Notes: a model not told the origin generated them from the letters alone. 64,000 nucleotides of DNA from Prostheceraeus crozeri (GCA_907163375.1 CAJQUW010009248.1:124001-188000); one strand, 5' to 3'; shown: positions 11,201-24,688, counted from the first letter of the stretch. Numbers and translations: made by a program.

Positions 11201-13325
11201 GCTTCAGTGAACATAATGACTCTCAATAGGTTTCAAGACATTTTGAGGTAGCGAAACGTGACGTTGACGTGATATGGGACAGACTAGAGTACTGCAAGCG
11301 TAAATAACAGTAATTTGGAGTAAATGTCATAAGGCAGAGTTTGTGAAAATTGTTTCCAAACGCAGGGAATTTTCACAGAAAATAGTCATCTAACAAGCAA
11401 CTTAAGCATGGAAAAGCTTATGTCAAGCGGGGTGAAAAACACAAAAATGCGCTAAGTAATTTTCTCTCTTTTGGAAGTAGCTGTAAAGACACATGAAGCA
11501 TTGTTCCGCACATTGGTCTGTATTTTCATTCCGTCGTTGTCGCAACAGCATCTCGTATGTGATTTCAAGGTCACTGGTTAATGCCTACTATGTGTCAAAT
11601 TACAAACTTTTCAGGAGAAGCAAAAAACTGTCTGTAGATTGCAATTCTTATTGAAAATAGAAACTATCTTAGCATGTGGTTTTTAACAGCCTTCTACTAT
11701 CGGCAATATATTTCAAAATACAAATTGAATCCAAGAAAGGGCTGCAATTGGGTGTAATTCATTTTATGAATTAACATCTGCGATATTACTTGCTAACATT
11801 CCAGGGTCAAACTTAGGATCTTTATGTGAAGATTAGGTTGTAATAATCGCTGAAATTTTGACACAGAATTCGGACAAGCATTGATATGACTTTCATAAAA
11901 AAAGGAAAATTGCACATGTGCGATGTTGCCTCGACAATGCATATGAATCTGTCCATCTGCCATTATCTACACTACTCGTAAATCCAATGAGTGGCATATT
12001 ATTAAGCTTAGGAAATTTTCCATGTTTTCTCTGTCTACGAATAAAATACTAAGTCTAGAGTCACACTTTTGACACAGAGTGACTTTGTGTCAGTCCCGAT
12101 CATACCTAATTGTCATAATGCCGATATGTGATGTAGTGGCAAACAGAACATTTTCACATACAAGGATGCTCATAAAATCTGAATCTGTTTAGCTTCATAG
12201 ACAAAGAAAAAGAAATGACCTGAAGTTACTCCATGTCACAAATTAGGGATCTAGACTCAGACACCTTTCACTTAATGAGAAGAGACATGAAGTTGTTATT
12301 TTTGCCGAAAGCAGTCATCTGCAGACCAATGGAATGTGCTCTTCTGTGATTCTGTCTGACAAGAAGAGGGGGGCCACGTAGAACATGCAGACGCGCCGAT
12401 TAACTGCAGCCATACATCGTTTTGTGTCTCATTTTTGGTCTCATAGCCCTCCCAAGCACTTGTCTGTGCCGCCAGCCTATTTTTATGAGCGGGGAATAAA
12501 ATCATCGATCCACTCATGTGGTGAATTTCCTCTTTTGATAGTTTTGCAGGCCGTTTCAACTTTAATAGCATAACTGTATTTGATAATTATAAATCCGTGG
12601 TATTCAATCAAGCCACTTAGAATCACAGAGCACTTGAAATTGGGTTGTGGCTATTATGAGATATTACGTGCCCTTTGTGGGCCTACTATTAGCGTGGTGA
12701 AGTATTCTCTGTATGCTCAGAAACTTTAAGCTGACTTTTACATCGGTCAACTTTCTTTCTGCAGTTCTTGCTGCATTCGCATACAGAAAGTTTTCGTTTT
12801 CTAAAACGGCATTGGTAGTCGAGGTAGTTTACAACCTAATCCGTGCTATTATCGTGAAGATGCAAAGTCCTCAGGTAATTGTATGTGAGTCATTTCATCC
12901 AGCTAATCAAAAGGTTGCAAAAGATTCCTCGTGATCAGAATTTAAGTAGATCAGCTGATTTATGAATGCATCAGCAGATAGCCTACATAATAACTCATCA
13001 TGAATCAGAACTTAGCACATTTAGACACCGATCCACGAAACATGGAATAGAGTAGTGTAGATTATCACATGATAAGTGCTTTGGGAAGTGGGCCTAATCA
13101 TGCTCAAAGCCGTGAAAAGTCAAAAAAGTGTTCTAAAAGATAGATATCCATGGTCATTTTCAAGACCCAAGAAGTGAAAAAGCACACCGCAAATATTCAA
13201 AATTTTCATGTCTTTTTGTTGCGTGCATCGTAAAAGGATATTTTATCCGTGCAATAACATAATCAAGTACAACGAAGAAAAGGTTATTTAAATACTACGT
13301 ATAAACAATTAAACAATAGGTAATG
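8229..13325. other. Anonymous sequence with old repeats
   Basis: I see no supportable gene. Short open frames here (for example 8886-9326 and 9638-9976) lack recognisable domains. 8640-9270 holds several G-runs and repeated phrases (separate entry). 10030-10250 resembles 40745-40960, and 12000-12440 resembles 44000-44430, in the same order and orientation, so much of this region may be an old dispersed element, also present in a second copy about 31 kb away. Confidence 0.6.
8640..9275. repeat. Short G-run-containing repeats
   Basis: The phrase CACCACGACACTCTGTCGTTCCAGA (given here as two parts: CACCACGACACT and CTGTCGTTCCAGA) followed by 7-9 G occurs at about 9160-9190 and 9234-9268, with a third G-run after GTCCAGA at 8934-8950. 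The sequence around 8665-8730 (TTTCACGCTGATTCC...CCGTTTTCC) recurs in diverged form at 9010-9050. It looks like a degenerate satellite or the end of an unknown element. Confidence 0.6.
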
Positions 13326-13410
13326 TTAGTTAAATATCTTTAAGAAATAAGAGCCACCATTATAACCTAATGTTCGGTTAAGCAATGGGTTGCTACTAAA
13401 AATCTTTATA
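13326..13410 (-). mobile_element. C-terminal tail of the split Penelope-like element
   Basis: If the 16.8-kb insertion (13411-30253) and one TA are removed, the minus-strand reading frame of the GIY-YIG protein at 30255 continues in frame through this stretch for about 28 codons. It includes the S-N-P-L-L-N motif expected after the GIY-YIG domain of Penelope proteins and ends at a TAA at 13326-13328. This small piece is the other side of the insertion site. Confidence 0.85.
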
Positions 13411-13423
13411 CACACTAAAAAAT
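13411..13423 (+). repeat. Left terminal inverted repeat of the CACTA-type element
   Basis: CACACTAAAAAAT. It matches the complement of the right end except for the fourth base (CACA here, CACT at the right end), so the left terminus departs from the canonical CACT by one substitution. It is preceded by the TA target duplication. Confidence 0.85.
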
Positions 13424-13430
13424 CTAACAC

Positions 13431-13710
13431 TAAAATAACGGATCAATAACGCCCAAACAGCAGAAATATCCGTTAGGAAGAAGCAAAAGCCGTTATGTTG
13501 CCGTTATCTTTGAAAATTTATCCGTTATTGTGATACGAAATAACGCTAATTATTGGTTTATTCGTAATAACGGTTATTAAATAACGCTTAGCATAGCAGA
13601 GTGATGTTATATCCTAACGCATAGAATGTCAATGGCGTTATGTTACACAAATGCGTTAGGCAATGAATTGCAAAATTTAACAAACGTTATGTTTCGCATA
13701 AGAGAGAGCC
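13431..13710. repeat. Left subterminal TAACG/CGTTA array
   Basis: About 15 copies of TAACG or its complement CGTTA within 280 bp, in both orientations, mostly as AATAACG, CCGTTAT or GCGTTA. These are probable transposase-binding repeats, as known for subterminal regions of plant and animal CACTA elements. The array ends near 13695. Confidence 0.8.
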
Positions 13711-15626
13711 TGTAATATGCTCATGTATGCTACTCACATTTCTGTCACTGGAGCAAGTTATGAATAGACAAAATTATTCTCCGACCTTATGATTAGGCTG
13801 ATGATTACTATGAAGTTATTCCCTATGACGTACATCAAAATCGAACACAACATATTCGATTTTGATTTGTTTTTTTGATATTTTTCAACAAGAAGTGCTG
13901 GTCATGAGATCGATGAGATAGGCGCAAGAGAGGCCTATACCTCTAGCACATATGAGATCTAAATTCTGTGGCAACCAATATCATCAATCAACAGAATTCA
14001 AACCCATTATGCGGCCTTGAGGTCGGAAGCTTATCTGAAAGACAATATTTAAAGTCTGTTGTACCGGTATTAATAATGTCCAATATCGATCTTGAGATGG
14101 GTAGTCATGTTCTGATATACAATGTAAATTCTCATTGCTTGCAAATAGCCTACATTCAAATATTCAAAAGATCACGTTAACATCATTAATCGAAATCGGT
14201 CTCTTGATACAGTTTCCTGCTTGTGTGTACATGTGAAAAACATTGGTTTCATTGGCGCAAAGTCGATGAAAATTGAACGAACTGACATAATATCTGATTT
14301 CTTCAGTTAACTGATTTTTTGGAATAAAAATTTCACATATAATGAAATAAATCCACTATCTTTAACATAATATTTTATTTCAATGCAGTTGAAATCAACA
14401 AATCTTTATTCACAAACAGTGATTATTACATAAGCCACTGCAGAAAACGTGTCTAAAACACGTGTCTTTCGACAATTTCAATTCCAGTAAAACAATGAGT
14501 TCAATAAATATAATGTTTTAAACAAAAACTTTAGAAATTGAACGTTTTTCTCATTATTCAACATCAGTAGATAACTTTTTGACTCGTGTGTTGAAAAGAC
14601 GTTGTAGTCATTCTCTGAGATTAAATGGTCAGGCACAATACTTTTATAACATTTATTAATCGGAGTTCGGTTGGTATACCCATTCTTATCCTCCATTTTA
14701 CTCATTTTGCGATAATTCAAGTTTCATCATAACCTTGGTTATGATGAAACTCCTTGGTTGGTTAGTAGATTTACAATTTAAATCCTTTAGTCCCATCAAC
14801 GTTGAATGAAATACTTTGAAGTGTTTTGATGCCCTACATCGCAGCGAACGAAAAGTGGAATCTTACCAACGAGGATTGTGTGGCGCCTCGCTGTGTTGCC
14901 CAATGGATTAAGATGCATAGAATAGATTAACTACAATGAATTGTTCTATATCATCATTCCCTTATGGTTTGTAGTCCAACTGATCAACGAAAAAGCGAAA
15001 TCGCGAAAGTTGGAAGTCATTGGATATCAATGCTTGTCAATGGAAACCATTCGATGTCTATGGTTGGATTGCTATGACTTCGATTATTAGACTTGAACAA
15101 TAAGTAATTTCAGACATGCAGATGATTTGATAATATTATTAAAAGTAAACTGAAAACAAATATCACATGATATTCACTCATGAATTGATTAATACAATCA
15201 AGAGTTACCTGACTTTGCATTTAAATTTGAAAAAAATTGAGTAAAGCAATTTACTTATCTATTACATATATAATGAGATCATGTTTTGTTATAGACATCG
15301 GCAAAGACGCCTATGTGTATTGTCATCATTAATACATATAAGTATAATATTCATTGTGCTAAAGACGTACTTTTGTACAGAACACTAATTCTTCTAGTGG
15401 GTGAGTCAAAGTTCACGTTAACACTGCTGATATATTGCATCCTATTATATCTTATTTCTGTGAGATTTTAACGTTAATCGTTTTACCTATAATTCGCTTG
15501 ATATAAATTTTGTTTATCTGCAAGTATTTGGAAACCGTTCCTGCTGTACACTTTCGTTTCAATCACGTGTTTAATTACGTCCTCTCTTGACCTAAGAAAC
15601 CTACGGGATCGGAATATATTTGAGTC
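13711..15626. other. 5' non-coding region of the CACTA-type element
   Basis: AT-rich, with no gene seen. It contains a perfect hairpin at 14721-14750 (14-bp arms GTTTCATCATAACC with a 2-base loop). The promoter and 5' UTR of the transposase gene should lie here, but no core promoter element stands out. Confidence 0.5.
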
Positions 15627-15711
15627 ATGAAGATGGTGAAAGTTATTTATGATGGTAGTGAAAAGCTGGTAGTCTGTGAATCGGCATCACTGTCCGATTT
15701 TTCCAAGAAAA
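15627..15711 (+). CDS. Transposase exon 1: start of a PB1/ubiquitin-like N-terminal domain
   Basis: 28 codons plus one base, beginning with ATG at 15627 and ending at a strong donor (A|GTAAGT, intron from 15712). The split codon completes with TA at the acceptor (TTTCAG|TA) at 21333/21334 to give isoleucine and an uninterrupted frame. Joined to exon 2 it reads as a compact domain: K-V-I-Y-D-G-S near the start, a S-D-F-S-K-K-I-K-K-T-F helix, then I-T-W and a final A-L-E-F. This pattern resembles a PB1 or other ubiquitin-like fold. The matching phase and protein logic support the 5.6-kb intron. The fold assignment is inference from pattern. Confidence 0.75.
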
Positions 15712-18700
15712 GTAAGTCCGTTCATTTTACAAGTACGGGGGAACAGGTTTTGTTCATTTTACTAAGCCAGCTGAATACGCTATTGCCCCTAGAATGCATT
15801 TATAGCAAAACTGTTTTACAACATCAGTTGACACTGTTGAATGTACTGTTCAAAATAATTTTGTTTCTAAAATATATTTAGATCTCCGCGAAATGGGACA
15901 GGCTCTCCCAGGGTCCAGGGTAAACCTAGGTAGGCCTTATTATTGGAAGTAATCAATTAATATTATCACCACTGACAGTAGAGGTATGCTATATTCTATC
16001 CACACTACATCATGCTATAGTTATATACTGTTTATATCAAAGTGTTTAAATATATCAAGTGTGGAAACTCCCCATCACTCTAATGTATTCTTAGTGGCGA
16101 CAAATCCGCCATCTTTTTTCGCCAAGATAATTTTCAGATATTTATATTCATCAATTTCAAGAAGTCGCTGTGCCTAAAATATTTGGTGACAACTTCATTA
16201 TTCTAGTGATTCCTACATAAAATGTACTGCTTTATTCATTTTTCACATCAATTTTGATGTTGAACGTGTCATTTCTGAATAATATGGCTTTATAGATGAA
16301 ACAGTGGAGAAATTGTTGTCATTTGGCTCTCAGATATTGTTTGTCTACATACTGAAGATGCATCAAATACAAATATTTCCTGGAATGAGAAGAAAGGAAT
16401 ATTTGCTCGATATTTTAGCAACATTTTTGTGCTTTAGATGGTTCTTAAACGTTTCATCTGCCAGTGAAGATCAACTCCGCTTGGTTGACGCACGTGACTC
16501 GCGCTTGTCCTAAAACAGCCCGTCATGCTCTTATTTTACTGATATCTGTGTTCATACATTGAGTGCACCAGTAGCAGGAGATTCCACCATCTCCATGATA
16601 ATTGAGCGAGATGTTCCCACGCAAATCACTCTACGTTTTCACTGTTGTGACGTCATGCTTAGTCGCTGTCTGATTGCTTTATTAACTAACGAAGCAGACA
16701 GACAGTCGCTACTGTGACTTCACAAGGCGCATGATGTTCTAAATTTTGCTGTTCAGTGAATCATTATGATCTGTGCGTGAAATGGTGTCTGGTAAGTTGA
16801 TGTTAATGATAGTTAATTGAATCAACTCAAGGTTTTGTAACACGAGTATAGTCACTACATCTGATGCAGTTGATATCACCCATCCATAGTTATGCATTTC
16901 ATTTTATTAAAAGTAAATATAATTTTGAAGTGGCAACTCAGTGATGGTTAACTACATAGTCCACACAACCTCGTTCATGATGATGTTCAAGGTTGACAAA
17001 CACTCTGTCTAATGGTCGATCTTGTAAAAAAAAGTTTGACACAATCAACTGCATCAGTAAGTCGGTCAAATTTTTGGCATATAATGAAACTATGTGTAAA
17101 GATGATAAGTGTATAAGGTGCAATAATTTCCGCCATGCCCATTATGACTGGGCAGCAAGATCAATTTCGCACTATTGATCCGATTCAACCCAGTATGCCG
17201 CATCATGAATGTTGTACGAAAAGCTTCTTCCAAGTTACTATGTTTGATAACGAACACCCTTTAAAACCAATTTTAGTAAGCCTATTAGAGAAGGAGTATT
17301 GGCAGCTGAGAGTACTTTCAAAAAAAAGAAAATTGGCAGTTCTTTAATTCAATTAGCAAAAATGAAATTAATTTTTAGTTGCCAACAAGGCTTGATTTGA
17401 TCCGATATCAAAGGCGTGAGGTCATTCGCACGCAATGTTGCGTGTAAATAACCAGACAACTGAGGCCAAGTTATTCCCACGTAAAAGTGGGTGCCAGCAG
17501 CCATAACTATACAGTGAGGTTTTCAGACGCAACAATTCGTCGAAATGTTAACTGTCTTTGCTGAACGGTTACATTTTTGCATGATCACTTCAAATATTCC
17601 GCATAATTTATTTAGACATTCATCTTTAGAATTAAGCAATTGCTTCTTAGAAGTGGTTGTCTACTGAACACGTTACCAAAGTTTCATAGTATCAAATTTA
17701 TTGGAAATTTTACAGATTTTTAGCATATACATGTAATGGTATACTGATTGTCTTCTTGGCAATTCGTAGTCGCTGCTCGTCCGCGATTTACACATGATCA
17801 TCATTATTCTTCAGTAATTTTACAGTTTTTAATTTGATGTGAAATCAACATGTTTGACAACAGTGGTAGGCATATCAGAAGGTACAAATTGATGCACTTG
17901 TTTAATCTCTAGGAGTGGGCATATTCAAAATGTTAAAGCGGGCATTGATTCCTTTGCTTAGTTATTCGGATGAAGCTTTTTGACATGCGGTAAACTAGGG
18001 CGAATCAGACATTGTTGGTAAGAAATCTGTTTATTTGCTCAATGATAGCCACTATGACATGATGACTTATGTCAGTGTTGTACTTATTGGTTATCTCCCC
18101 CACGTTTTCAAATTTGTCTAAAATCTGCTAAAATGAATCAATCGTCACAAAACTTTAAACACACGTAAGTGAGTATATTCTCTAGCCACATACCAAGTTT
18201 TAGGCAATTCGAAGAGGTCCTTTTTAAATTAGGAGCGATATATATATATATAATCTTTTTGATGACATAATCAGAAGTTTCAAGCAGCAGTTTTGGAAGA
18301 AACTGTCTTTTTGGTGCTTATCATCACGCACCGCTTATTCTGATAACACATGATGTATACTGAAAACTATCGATGCTCGACATGAACCATGTTATTACGA
18401 ACCTATAAAAATAAAAAGGTCGAGGAAATCCGGCTTTCAGTTGTCTGGACAGAAAAAGTTTTCAAACTGTAGACAAACTTGATTCGAGCAATTTTTCGTA
18501 TCATTTTGATTCAATGAATTTTTTGGCAAGAAATCCACGGAATGTTCATAAAAACATAAAGACAGTAGTTTCAGAACCCTGTTTTCAACATATGAGCTGA
18601 AAAAACATTACCCGTTACATTCTAGGGGTCTAAACTGATCCTTGAAAAAGTGCGTAATAATTAGGGCAACTGACTATTTCGTAAATCAAGTCCAATGTCC

Positions 18701-21333
18701 TCCAGCAAATAATACCTATGCTACTTATTTCAAGGATTTAACATGCATAAATGTTATTTGAAAAAATTGATTTCTGATGTTTTTGTTCCTACTTTTGGAT
18801 GAGACCAGGCCTTCAAAATCAGCAGATTTATTATATACACTTGAGTACTCTTCGTAAAAGCATACGTTTGCGTCCAAGTGGCATTCTGGCTGACCTACAT
18901 GTAATTTATGAAATATGCATTGATGCACTATTGAAGCTTTATTAAGGACATTTGGCATATATAAATTAAATTTATAGTAGGGTAGCCTACACTTCGTTTT
19001 TCTATCCGAGTAGAAATGAGATTTACCTTACATATAAAAAGTTTTTGCAATTTTGAGTCTCATGGGATATTTTGTTCTCATCTACTTACATGTTGACCAA
19101 CCCGTACTACATTTTTTCGCTTAACTACCAACGAATTGTCCCACGCGACACGTCAGATGTCTACTCTTGAAATTTGAAAGGGGTTTGCACCTCGAGATCC
19201 CGACAACTCCTTAACAGTTCGGAAGAGCCGACGAAACTACCGGGGCGGAAATGCGATTCACTATTGACTGTCAACGCTGTACTACCAAACTTTTTCTGAT
19301 ATCATTAAGCCTACCGTTATTGTCAAGTTTTGACTTCCAATTGTTATCTGCCGATGCATGTTTAGACATGGACATCTAAACATCCATAGACTGATCGCAG
19401 ATTTCCAAATAATACCACTGTAGGTGGACTAAACCCACAGCTAAGTTTGGCCTATAGAAAATCTGTCAATTCAATCAACTTGTATTAAAGTTAAAGAACG
19501 AAGTCAAAATGTTCAAGAATCCCTTAAGTAGATCGGGGTAAAATAAGTAGTTTTATGAACAAACGCAAACAATGTATACATTGGCCTACTGAGTATATCA
19601 AATAAAATCCAGCATGAAAAACTGACGCATGTCCTCACTTTTCACGAACGGCAGTTTTTTTTCGAAAAGGTGAACGCTACTTCAGTGCTAGACATTGGTT
19701 CCGCTGGGTAGTTCCGCCACACAAAAATAATTCAGTCTATCAGCTGGTATTTACATGTCAAGCAGGGGTCAACTATCTCAATTTTGCCACAATCAGTTTA
19801 TATTTGCATCATTTGAGGGCATTGTACTTTTGTAGGCTAGGCCTACGTCTTAATGTTAAATATCGAGATTCTCCAATTGTTCCATTGTGAATCTCTTAAC
19901 TTAATCTTTATGTGCTTTTTCTTTTTAAGTAAAAATAAAACTACATGTACCGGTACACATTATAACCAAGTGGTATCTCTAATAGCCGCGCGTAGCCTCC
20001 CATCTAATTCATTGTTAAATTACATCAACCTCTAAAATTCCGCTACATGGGGGGCATGTAAAACGTCTGTACAAAAAGTCTACTATTAATATCCGAAATA
20101 GTACTATAATATCATTGTACATCATTGAATCGCATAATTCAAAAGTGATTAACTTGCTAATAGGCTGACATACCACAAATCAGCCACAAAACGATGTGGT
20201 GACAGATGGTACACTGGAAGGAGAAGGATGACATATAATAACACGAATAACATTAGGTCAATCACTCACTGCATGCATGAATTATATGGAATGTAATTTG
20301 AGATCATGAATATTTATCAATGTAAATGGCCTGATATCATGTTGAGTTCATTAGCATCATTGATGAAATGATGTCTTTATAGATTCTCGATCTAACGATC
20401 CGCGATGGTATGTATCAGTCTTTTAAAATGTCATTTGCGCGTGCTTTCTATTTGGAGCGTAGGTATTGTGCTTTGTCGAAACGGTGAAGGTGCGCTCGTC
20501 GTCAGGCAGGTGCCAGTGCGTGCACTGGCTGGCGACGATTTTGAACAAATGAGTGTTGAATTTTGTTTTTTTCAAGTTGCCGTGTTTTTTGCAGCAGTAC
20601 AAATAGTTCCAAATAAACAACCTACGCTTAGAAAATACTTTTTGTGTAAGTATCTAGAAGTTAAAATAAAAAGAGTTAGCCTTTTTCATCTTTTTACATT
20701 TTGTAGCAAAAATGTCGTACGATATACGCCTATATAGTTCGTTTTATTTCATTGAAATTTAATCAAAGTATTTCATGGAGTCGAAATAGCTTTTGTGGAG
20801 TCTCATTAGGGAGTAGCGACCAAAAGAAGATTTTCATCAGGGATGTTGCTTAGAAAGTTAATGCTATTTGAATTTCATTTTGAAGCGTTTCTAGGGATAG
20901 AATAATGGTTAAACGTTACCACTTCCTCATACTGATGGATTGAGTGGTACTGACATAGTCAGACTTTGATCTGAAGTGGTGTGATCAGTTTAACCGTTTA
21001 CACGCCGCTATATGATGCAGTGCAAATTCTAATGATTTTATTGCGCAACATATTTGGAGGTACTATGATTAAGATATGTTACATTAAGACCTGTAATTGA
21101 TTTATTAAATTTGACTGATCATTGCAATTGATCATTCTACAACAGATATGTTTAAGGTTCTTAAAAAGCCTAAATACACCAAACTGCGATACGAGTAACT
21201 TAAGTTGCATCACAAAAGTAAGATGCAGGAAACTGAAAGTAAATCGTTAACCGCCGATCCTTTCCATTATTTCAAATCAGTTTTTCTGACAACCTTATCA
21301 AGTAGAGGATCTTACTTAACATTTATCTTTCAG
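15712..21333 (+). other. Intron 1 of the transposase gene
   Basis: 5.6 kb, GT...AG. Small open frames inside (16304-16513, 17135-17347, 20405-20737) show no recognisable domain and are not needed for the transposase. A (TA)5 stretch lies at about 18239-18251. A CGCTGTCTG...CAGACAGACAGTCG inverted pair is near 16665-16705. I see no further element boundaries. Confidence 0.65.
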
Positions 21334-23045
21334 TAAAGAAAACGTTTGATATACACGAGTTGGAGGATATTGAGATCACTTGGATGGCCTGCGTTGTTAC
21401 CAATGAAGTATTCGAAGTCATATACTCGACGGAGAAAGCGCTGGAGTTCGGAATACTGAGATCTGAACCTCCGAGTAAAAGACGTCGGATCACTCAAGAA
21501 GATACCGATCATTATCAGTCTTCATCATCAACAGATCAACAGTCGTCACCCTCTTCTTCTGCTACTCCGGGTAGTCAGCAAACTCGACAGCCGTTAATTG
21601 AGCAGAATTGCAACACCACTCCAGTTAGAAGACAGGTAACTTACCTTTGCTATAATTGCTCATTTGTGACAAATAGCTACGGCAGCATGAACAATCATTT
21701 ACGAATTCATGGCAATTCCGGTGCATTGCTTTGTAAAAATTGCTTCAGCAAGTATAGAAGTTTACGGGGATTTCAAAAACACCTTGATAACTGTTTCAGC
21801 GTTCAGGCAGATGAACTGAATGACTATGCAGACATAGAAAATGTTCTTATTGCGGATGGTGCTGATCACCTTAGTGCGTTGGCACTGCGATTGCAAGGTA
21901 CTTATCGATGTAGCGAGACAGTTTTAAATGTCATATTTGAGAATTTACTGGCACTTTTTTCTTTGCCGCAACTTCAGATTTCCAAATTACGAGGTTCGAC
22001 TGAGAACCTTACAAACCAGTATCGACGCAATCAAAATTACAAGAATATGTTTAAAATGCCGGAAATATTGCACGTTAGCAATGAAGGTCACAAAGGTGCC
22101 GTTGTTGATTTTAAACAAATGATGATTTCTCTGCTACAATCACCAGAGATAGTCGCATTCACAAAGAGAGATAGTACACAGCATTTTAGGATCTCTATAT
22201 ATTCAGACGATGTTGGAGTAACCAATCCGATTGGAAAGAGCAGGAAAAAGCACAAATTATTTGTCCTATACTTCCAAATTCTTAACCTCCCAGCTATGTA
22301 TCGATCAAAAATTGTTTCGATCTTCCCTATTGTATTTGCCCGTAATTCTTCTGTAACACACGAAAACTTTATGCATCTCTTACTTCAGAATTTCTTGAAG
22401 TCCATCAAAGAGTTCCACGAGGGTGTTACTTTGAGGGTGGCGAACTTTGATGTTAAAACTACTGTTGAAGTCGTTTATTTCGTTGGTGATTCCTTAGCGG
22501 CTAATTCTTTGGCTGGATTCAAAGAAGGATTCAATCCCCGGACAGTCCGTTGTTGCCGAATGTGCAATAGTACATCAGAAGATATGAAACTATTTTACAC
22601 ACATCATCAATGCAGTATTCGTGATTTGAATCAGCATGAATTGAGACTGAAAGAGCTAGATTCAGGCTTATCAAAGAAGTGCAAAGTGTATTGGTCGAAA
22701 GTCTACGGCATTCGTGGTCGAAGTATTCTGTCAGAAATTCCTATATTTGATGTCACCAAGCAAGTGTTGTTTGATCCAATGCATGATCTTCTGGAGGGCA
22801 TTCTGCCCCATCAATTAGAACTTTTCCTTCAGCATTGTGTCAACAATCGAATTTTTACCATTGGCTTTATTAACAGCTGGATTCAGAAATTCCCCTATCT
22901 TCCATTGATGGAAAAACCAGGAATTATCCCAGGCACTTTGAAAATCAAAGGCTTGTTTGGAAGTGGCCAAACATTAACACTGGCGCGAGTTTTGCCTTTG
23001 ATATTGATTGATTTTGATATTGATAATCTCATTTTGATTGCTTAG
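21334..23045 (+). CDS. EnSpm/CACTA-type transposase, main exon
   Basis: Counting from exon 1, the protein has a PB1-like N-terminus (1-75), a basic and Ser/Gln-rich linker, a C2H2 zinc finger at about 134-154 (C-x2-C-x12-H-x3-H) and a C2HC finger at about 162-182, then the catalytic region. Three acidic motifs match the RNase-H-like core of animal CACTA transposases: I-Y-S-D-D-V-G-V-T-N-P-I-G near 317, F-V-G-D-S-L-A-A-N near 411, and F-D-P-M-H-D-L-L-E-G near 508. Between them lie Cys pairs (C-C-R-M-C) and an H-K-L-F-V-L-Y-F segment. The frame ends at a TAG at 23043-23045, where the expected continuation lies in another frame (next entry). It probably binds the subterminal TAACG repeats and catalyses cut-and-paste transposition. 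Confidence 0.88.
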
Positions 23046-23716
23046 CTTTGCTTATAAACATCGTCCAATTGAGTTTCTCTCCTATTGCATCAGAGAGGCT
23101 TATTGAGGATCTGGAAAGAGTCATTCGTGAGCATCATATCCTGTTCCTATCTTTATACCCCAACGATTTTACTCCTAAAATTCATTTCCTTAAACACTAC
23201 CCTTTTCAAGCTTTGAACTTTGGACCTTTGAAGGAACACATGTGTATGTCTTTTGAAAGAAAGCATCAGATTTTCAAGAATTTTAGGCACTTCAATTTCA
23301 AAAATATACCCCTGACCGCCTGCAAGTGTATGCTTACTAATTCGATCAGTTCTTTCTTTGATTCGTCGGGCAATATCAAAGCTGATGTGTTCTGTGAGTT
23401 AGATGAAATTATTCACAAGACTGTCTCAACAAAACTTAAAGTTAATGGTATTCTTTATGAGACAGGTAATATAATCACTTTCGTCAACGAATATAAAGTG
23501 ACGTTTGCATTGGTTGAAGGAATCATATTGCGCGAAAGCAAGCATCTTAAGGTAGCGCTGCTTGAAAGTTCCAAGGAAAAGATGGTGTTCGTTTGTAAAA
23601 GAACGGAGGTTACTGATGAAATCGACCCTAACAATTTGAAGATTCCGTGGACAGTACCATACGTGAAGAGGAGCGACTTTTATCTAGTGGTGCCTGTAGC
23701 TGTACCATGGATGTGA
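23046..23716 (+). pseudogene. C-terminal part of the CACTA-type transposase, offset by a frameshift
   Basis: About 222 codons in the frame following the TAG at 23045. It carries the family's C-terminal landmarks: E-H-H then P-K-I-H-F-L-K-H-Y-P (residues about 30-55), G-P-L-K-E-H-M, and S-F-E-R-K-H-Q-I-F-K followed by N-F-K-N-I. No ATG or splice acceptor makes this a separate gene; a one-base slip in the repetitive GCTTAGCTTTGCTTA at 23040-23054 explains the break. It ends naturally at TGA 23714-23716. The offset could be a real inactivating mutation or an assembly indel. Confidence 0.82.
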
Positions 23717-24454
23717 TTCAGTAAGCATAAATGATAGGTTGGTTTTGGGGAAATGCGATCTGAAATATACTTCGATTTTGTCGAGCTAATGTGCTATCAT
23801 CAGTGATGGCAATTAACAATGACTTCACGATTGCAAGTTCGTAGCTTAGCCCTATCCATATCCGGGAGAGGGGCTCCTAGAGCCATCCTAGAAATTTTTT
23901 GATATCGCACCAAAATTATTAATGTCTACGGCTCTAATATTTTGTGATTTTCAGTATGTCGTATTTCTGATAAGCAACTAAAATTGTATGAAACATCAAA
24001 AAATTGACATTCTAAAATGGAACCTTTTGAAAATCAAGAATTTTTGCAAGAATTTTGCAAGAATCTCAATAAATTCAAATCACTTAGTTCAGACCTAAAG
24101 ATGTCTCTGATGTCATGGACGTTTCTGTAATATCTGCCGTTATAGTTAGATAAAATGTGTGTTATCTATCCTCATCGCATTTCCCCTAAACCGCCGTTAT
24201 TGAGTTGAAATCATTATCATTTGCGAGTTCATCCAATTCAATCGTTCATGAATTTAGTTTCGTTTCAACGTTTATCGTTTCACAAATCTTGAAGTAGATT
24301 TATCTTGCGTCTTCTCAAATCCATTTACAGTGATAAAAGGTGATGCGATGAAAAACTTAAAAAATACAACTTTCAACTGGTTTTCATTGAAGCCAGACTC
24401 AAGTACTGACATAAATATTGTATAGGAAAAAAGGGGCTCCTTTAAAAGAAAAGC
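23717..24454. other. 3' flank of the transposase gene
   Basis: No recognised gene. The end (about 24428-24454), joined to the sequence after the hAT-like insertion at 24958, gives a plus frame that reads [15 protein letters not shown], resembling the transposase segment at residues 325-340. It may be the edge of a decayed second transposase fragment. Confidence 0.4.
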
Positions 24455-24687
24455 CAGGGTGGCCGCGTGTACTCGATTTTCGCTGATATACTCGAATGTA
24501 TTCGAATTCAGATAAGTGATTGAAAACATTACTACAAATCGCTACTACTGAAAACGTCTCACAGCCTTACTATGATCATGCTTATTTCAGGCCTCTGGCA
24601 GGTTTTCCTCTATTTTTGGATCCTCTCCTCTAAAATGTTATATTTTAGGAACTTTTTTCTGTTTCCTCTAAATTATGTTAATGTACC

Positions 24688-24688
<1 letters not shown>

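Noticed and set aside
20405-20737. 110-codon open frame in transposase intron 1
   Set aside because: No recognisable domain, and exons 1 and 2 already join perfectly without it. It could be a cryptic exon but nothing supports that.
23043-23048. Programmed ribosomal frameshift in the CACTA-type transposase
   Set aside because: No slippery heptamer or downstream pseudoknot is evident, and similar one-base slips occur in unrelated genes here, so mutation or assembly error is more likely.
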